From assembly GCF_041434935.1 (NCBI RefSeq), contig NZ_CP107964.1, positions 4,943,001 to 5,007,000 of the forward strand: a DNA stretch of 64,000 nucleotides. Direction: 5' to 3'. Positions 60,530-64,000 of this stretch are shown piece after piece. The stretch is from Kitasatospora sp. NBC_00374. GTDB taxonomy: Bacteria > Actinomycetota > Actinomycetes > Streptomycetales > Streptomycetaceae. The first letter of the stretch is position 1. The number at the start of each line of letters is the position of its first letter. The notes under the pieces were generated by a model that ran no database searches, was not told the DNA's origin, and was given only the letters and a program-made list of their open reading frames with translations. A program made the position numbers and the translations under genes.

Positions 60530-61636
60530 GTGACCGACATCCCGCTCGTCGACCTGCAAGCCGCCCACGCCGAGATCGCCGAGGAGGTCCGGGAGGGCTT
60601 CGACCGGGTCCTGCTGAGCGGCGCGTACATCAAGGGCCCCGACGTGGTGGCCTTCGAGGAGGAGTACGCGGCGTTCTCCGGGGTCCGGCACGCGGTCGGC
60701 GTCGCGAACGGCACCGACGCGCTGGAGCTGGCCCTGCGCGCCCTCGACCTGCCCGACGGCGCCGGGGTGGTGCTGCCGGCCAACACCTTCGTGGCCACCG
60801 CCGAGGCCGTGATCCGGGCCGGGCTGCGTCCGGTGCTGGTCGACGTCGACCCCGACCACCTGCTGATCGACCCCGCCCGGGTCGCGGAGGCGCTGCCGCG
60901 GGCCGCCGCCGTCGTCCCGGTCCACCTGAACGGCCAGCTCGCCCCGATGCGGCCGCTGCTGGACCTCGCGGGCGACCGCCCGGTGGTCGAGGACGGCGCG
61001 CAGTCCCAGGGCGCCCGGCAGGACGGCCGGCTCTCCGGCTCCTGGGGCCGGATCTCCGCCACCAGCTTCTACCCCGGCAAGAACCTCGGGGCCTACGGCG
61101 ACGCCGGCGCGGTGGTCACCGACGACGCCGCGCTGGCCGCCGCCGTCCGGCTGATCGGGGACCACGGTTCCGGCCGCAAGTACGTGCACGAGCGGTTCGG
61201 ATTCAACTCCCGGATGGACACCCTGCAGGCCGTCGTACTGCGCGCGAAGCTGCGCCGGCTGCCCGCCTGGAACGCGGCCCGCCGCGCCGCCGCCGACCGC
61301 TACGACCGGCTGCTGGCCGGCCTCGACGGCCTGACCACCCCCCGCACCCCGCCCGGCAACGAGCACGTCTGGCACCTGTACGCGGTACGGGTCGAGCGCG
61401 GCCGGGACACCGTCCTGGCCGAGCTGCAGGCCGCCGGGATCGGGGCCGGCGTGCACTACCCGGTCCCCGTCCACCTGCAGCCCGCGTTCCACCACCTGGG
61501 CCACCCGGCCGGCGCCTTCCCGGTCGCCGAGCGGGCCGCAGGCGAGATCCTCACCATCCCGCTGTACCCCCAGATCACCGAGGCCCAGCAGGAGCGGGTG
61601 GCCGAGACCCTGGCCAAGGCACTGGCCCGGATCTGA
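60530..61636 (+). CDS. DegT/DnrJ/EryC1/StrS aminotransferase 2
   Basis: 368 residues. IPLVDLQAAHAEI, VANGTDALELALRALDLP, VVEDGAQSQGA, Lys184 in SFYPGKNLGAYGDAGAV, FNSRMDTLQAVVLRAKL, and GVHYPVPVHLQPAF. Closest by eye to WbpE/DesV-type 3-aminotransferases, which act on 3-keto NDP-sugars such as those made by Gfo/Idh enzymes. It is clearly different from the first aminotransferase, so two positions of the sugar may be aminated. GTG 60530 follows GAGGAG. Confidence 0.92.
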   Translation: MTDIPLVDLQAAHAEIAEEVREGFDRVLLSGAYIKGPDVVAFEEEYAAFSGVRHAVGVANGTDALELALRALDLPDGAGVVLPANTFVATAEAVIRAGLRPVLVDVDPDHLLIDPARVAEALPRAAAVVPVHLNGQLAPMRPLLDLAGDRPVVEDGAQSQGARQDGRLSGSWGRISATSFYPGKNLGAYGDAGAVVTDDAALAAAVRLIGDHGSGRKYVHERFGFNSRMDTLQAVVLRAKLRRLPAWNAARRAAADRYDRLLAGLDGLTTPRTPPGNEHVWHLYAVRVERGRDTVLAELQAAGIGAGVHYPVPVHLQPAFHHLGHPAGAFPVAERAAGEILTIPLYPQITEAQQERVAETLAKALARI

Positions 61637-61666
61637 CCGCCCGCGCCCCGCGCGCGACAACCTCCC

Positions 61667-61690
61667 GGGCGGGGGGACGGCCCCCCGCCC
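61667..61690 (+). terminator. Terminator of the sugar cassette
   Basis: Perfect 10-bp stem (61667-61676, 61681-61690) with ACGG loop, 30 nt after the last gene. Confidence 0.8.
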
Positions 61691-61746
61691 GCACCCCCTA
61701 CGCTGGACCCCAGCAAATCTGCTTCAGCCAGTGTGGGGGCACCCAG

Positions 61747-62748
61747 ATGACGACAGGTCGGCCCGCCACCGCCGCCGCGCCCAACTCGGCGTACGCGGGT
61801 CAGGTGGTGCAGTTCCCGGACCCGGTCCGGGCCGCCCGACACCCCGCCGGGGTACGGGTGGACGAGTACGGCTACCCGGACTTCAGCGCCTACGCGGTGG
61901 CCGCCGCCGAGGTGGCCGACCCGCCCGAGGGCTTCGGCGTCGACGAACTGCGGCTCACCGACTACGTCTCGGCCAACGCGGCCCTCTACACCCAGGGCCA
62001 CGAGCTCTGGGCCGACCTGGAGACCGCCGTGGCCACCCCGCCCGGCTGGACCTGGCACCACGTGGTCGGCCGGCCCGCCCCGGGGCTGCGCCGGATGGAG
62101 CTGATCCCGGTCGAGGTCAAGGCCCTGCTGCGGCACCACGGCGGCCTGGCCCGCTCCACCGCCGACCACGGCCGGCGCGGCACCCGTCCGCTCCAGGAGC
62201 ACCGTCCGGTGCACTTCTCGCTCGCCAGGGACGGCGGCGACCCGCTGGCCGTCCCCGAGGACCAGATCCAGCGCGCCGAGCAGCGGCTCGGCCACCCGCT
62301 GCCCGCCGCCTACCGCGGCTTCCTGAAGCTGGCCGGCGGCCGCGCCCCGGCCGGGGTCGCGCTGGACGTCGAGTGCGGCATCCTGCTCGACCAGCCCTTC
62401 CTGACGATCAGTGACGAGTACGGCGCCCACGACCTGGTGTACGCCAACAAGTGCCTGCGCGACCACCTGACCAAGGACTACCTGGCCGTCAGCTACGTCC
62501 AGGGCGGTCTGCTGGCGGTCAAGGTGCGCGGGGAGCAGCTCGGGTCGGTCTGGTTCTGCCCGTACGACGACGCCCGGGACTCGGCCGTGCCCGAGCCGCC
62601 CGAGGAACGGGTGGCCCGCTTGCTGCTGCCCTGCGGGGAGAGCTTCGACGCCTTCCTGCTCCGGCTGGCGGGCAGCCCGCCGGAGCTGGAGACGGTCGCG
62701 GAGCTGATGGTGGACGGCGGGTTCGCCCGTGCCGTCCCGGTGAACTGA
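61747..62748 (+). CDS. WHH-type HNH/Endo VII nuclease-like region fused to an SMI1/KNR4 (SUKH) domain
   Basis: 333 residues. Residues ~68-160 carry GWTWHHVVG (W103-H104-H105), MELIPVEVKALLRHHGGLA and a following H-G-x-R-G, the pattern of the WHH branch of HNH/Endo VII toxin nucleases. Residues ~168-333 are a SUKH/SMI1-KNR4 domain (EDQIQRAEQRLGHPLPAAYRG, FLKLAGG; LYAN-type centre; VWFCPYDD). Nuclease and immunity-type domain are thus in one chain. ATG 61747 follows GTGGGGG; TACGCT at 61699-61704 fits a -10. Next gene is 46 nt downstream. Confidence 0.8.
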   Translation: MTTGRPATAAAPNSAYAGQVVQFPDPVRAARHPAGVRVDEYGYPDFSAYAVAAAEVADPPEGFGVDELRLTDYVSANAALYTQGHELWADLETAVATPPGWTWHHVVGRPAPGLRRMELIPVEVKALLRHHGGLARSTADHGRRGTRPLQEHRPVHFSLARDGGDPLAVPEDQIQRAEQRLGHPLPAAYRGFLKLAGGRAPAGVALDVECGILLDQPFLTISDEYGAHDLVYANKCLRDHLTKDYLAVSYVQGGLLAVKVRGEQLGSVWFCPYDDARDSAVPEPPEERVARLLLPCGESFDAFLLRLAGSPPELETVAELMVDGGFARAVPVN

Positions 62749-62794
62749 TGCCGGAGCACACGGTGGCCGGTGAGGAAGGGGTGGAGGGGGCGTG

Positions 62795-64000
62795 GTGACG
62801 ACCTACGCGCAGGCTCAGGAGACCGCCGAGGAGTGGATCAACGGCGGGGTGCCGCGTTCCCAGCACCGTGAGGTCCGGGTGCGCGAGTTCGACCTGGGCT
62901 TCGTCTGCTGGGCCGACGACCGTGCCGAGGGGCCGGCGGCGGAGGGCGGCGGCCCCCGGCTGGTGATCACCCGGGACAGCGGGGCCAGCACGCTCTGGCC
63001 GCCGCTGCCGGTCAACGAGGTGGTGCGGCAGTTCGAGGAGCGCTACGGCAGCCGGACCGAGCCCAACCCGGCCGGCGCGGCCAGGCCGGTGCCCGGCGCG
63101 GTCGAGGCGACCTCCTTCCTGCTCAGCCCGCCGCAGTGGTTCGAGCAGGCCGGCGCCGACGCGCTCGCCGCCGAGGCCGCCGAGCTGGCCGCGCAGACGG
63201 CCGCCGCGGCCGGGCCCGCCCTCGGCGCGGCTCCGGCCGCCCCGCTCCCGGAGCCCGCGCACCTGACCGCCCCGCCCGCCTCGGACCGGCCGGCCGGGGA
63301 CGCGCCGACCATGCTCGCGCCGCCGGCCGCCCGGGACGAGGCGCCGCTGCCGGGTGCCGTGCCGCCGCCGGCCGCCGAGCCGTACGGCGCCGCCGTCCCG
63401 TCGGCCGGGTCCGAGGGCCTGACCGTGCCGATGCCCGGTGGTTACGGCCTGAGCGCCCCGCACGCCCCCGTCGCGGACTCCGAGGGGCTGACCGTGGCGC
63501 TGCCCGGGCCGGTCGGGCCCGCCGCCGCGGCGCCGGTACCGGTGGACGCCACCATGCCGATGCCCGAGGGCTTCCTCGCCGGGGCCCCCGACCTGACCGC
63601 GGCCCCGCCGCCCCCGCCGGGCGCCCGGCCCGTCCCGCTGCCGCCGCCGCCCGGCTTCCCGCCGCCGTCGGCCCCGCCCGGCCCGCCCGCGCCGTCCATC
63701 GAGCACGCCGCGACCATGCTGGCGACGCCGGAGAACCTGCCCGGCAGGCCCGCTCCGGTCACGCCGCAGCCGGGCCCGTCCATCGAGTACGCGCCGACCA
63801 TGCTCGCCTCCGACGGCCCGCCCGGGCTGCTGGGCCTGCCCGGCGCACCCGGTGCGCCCGTCCCGGGCGCCCCGGCGCCCGGTCTCGGCCGGTCCGGCCC
63901 GGCCGTCCCGCCGCCGCCCCCGCCCGCCGACCTGGGCCACGGCCGCGCCGGCGGTGCCGGCGCCGCGCCCGGTGCGCCGAGCGGCCGCAACGCCCCCACC
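62795..64000 (+). CDS. Imm35/YrhB-like N-terminal domain with long Pro-rich region (3' partial)
   Basis: 402 codons visible, no stop before the window edge. Residues 1-~85 (TYAQAQETAEEWINGG, REFDLGFVCWADDR, LVITRDSGASTLWPPLPVNE, VRQFEERYG) match the YrhB/Imm35 immunity fold. The rest is Pro/Ala/Gly low-complexity sequence with recurring short motifs (APTMLA, ATMPMPEG, ATMLATPE, APTMLASDG; SEGLTV twice). In streptomycetes such proteins often end in a SUKH-4 domain; that part would lie outside this window. GTG 62795 follows GGAGGGGG; GTG 62792 is equally possible. Confidence 0.75.
   Translation, partial: MTTYAQAQETAEEWINGGVPRSQHREVRVREFDLGFVCWADDRAEGPAAEGGGPRLVITRDSGASTLWPPLPVNEVVRQFEERYGSRTEPNPAGAARPVPGAVEATSFLLSPPQWFEQAGADALAAEAAELAAQTAAAAGPALGAAPAAPLPEPAHLTAPPASDRPAGDAPTMLAPPAARDEAPLPGAVPPPAAEPYGAAVPSAGSEGLTVPMPGGYGLSAPHAPVADSEGLTVALPGPVGPAAAAPVPVDATMPMPEGFLAGAPDLTAAPPPPPGARPVPLPPPPGFPPPSAPPGPPAPSIEHAATMLATPENLPGRPAPVTPQPGPSIEYAPTMLASDGPPGLLGLPGAPGAPVPGAPAPGLGRSGPAVPPPPPPADLGHGRAGGAGAAPGAPSGRNAPT

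Noticed and set aside
55668..61636. Assigning the sugar cassette to a known antibiotic or spinosyn/desosamine-type cluster
   Set aside because: No NDP-glucose thymidylyltransferase, glycosyltransferase, PKS, NRPS or resistance gene is present in the window.

Overview
This is a GC-rich actinobacterial chromosome segment. Several things point to the Streptomycetaceae (Streptomyces or Kitasatospora): very high third-position GC, many GTG starts, a fused geosmin synthase, the SepX/GlpR division protein, a gal operon in the order galT-galE-galK, and a MarR regulator divergent from a trans-aconitate methyltransferase. Most of the window is a conserved housekeeping core. I see no insertion sequence, prophage, CRISPR array or rRNA.

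Layout. 1-3.8 kb: molybdopterin genes (moeA/glp, moaC, moaB), a RimJ-type acetyltransferase and sepX/glpR, then tRNA-Ala. 4.2-7.1 kb: geosmin synthase and a truncated transporter remnant. 7.2-11.7 kb: two leftward secreted/anchored proteins (one with a VWA domain), a divergent two-gene ABC unit and a DUF1269-type protein. 11.8-20.3 kb: cell envelope genes, namely an FtsW/RodA-PBP pair, an amino acid permease that has lost its middle, a GT87 glycosyltransferase, a MecA_N-type PBP and protein O-mannosyltransferase. 20.5-29.4 kb: RNA and translation genes (rsmI, metG, tatD, rsmA, ispE, a Uup-like ABC-F), with Uma2-family genes around rsmA-ispE. 29.4-43 kb: an MFS transporter, tRNA-Thr, two atypical LuxR-type regulators, the gal operon, a CapD-like dehydratase, tamR/tam, and a desaturase-TetR-DMT unit with a large palindrome. 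43-51.6 kb: tRNA-Gln, glmU, prs, rplY, an AlkD-like protein, pth and ppc.

The right end (51.8-64 kb) is the most accessory-looking part. An orphan histidine kinase and an acyltransferase are followed by a YwqJ-type deaminase/SUKH-3 pair. Next comes a five-gene rightward cassette: Gfo/Idh oxidoreductase, NDP-sugar epimerase, DegT aminotransferase, a metallo-beta-lactamase-fold/Rieske fusion and a second DegT aminotransferase. It ends at a strong hairpin. Beyond it lie a protein with a WHH-type nuclease region fused to an SMI1/KNR4 (SUKH) domain, and the start of an Imm35/YrhB-like proline-rich protein that runs off the window. The cassette looks like a pathway for an unusual amino sugar with an oxidative step, and it is bordered on both sides by toxin/immunity-type genes.

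A recurring regulatory trait is the probable leaderless start: a TANNNT hexamer lies 6-8 nt before the start codon, with no ribosome binding site, at sepX, the GT87 gene, pmt, metG, rsmA and the histidine kinase. Convergent gene pairs are usually separated by near-perfect hairpins. Function calls come from recognised sequence motifs and family knowledge; no database search was run.
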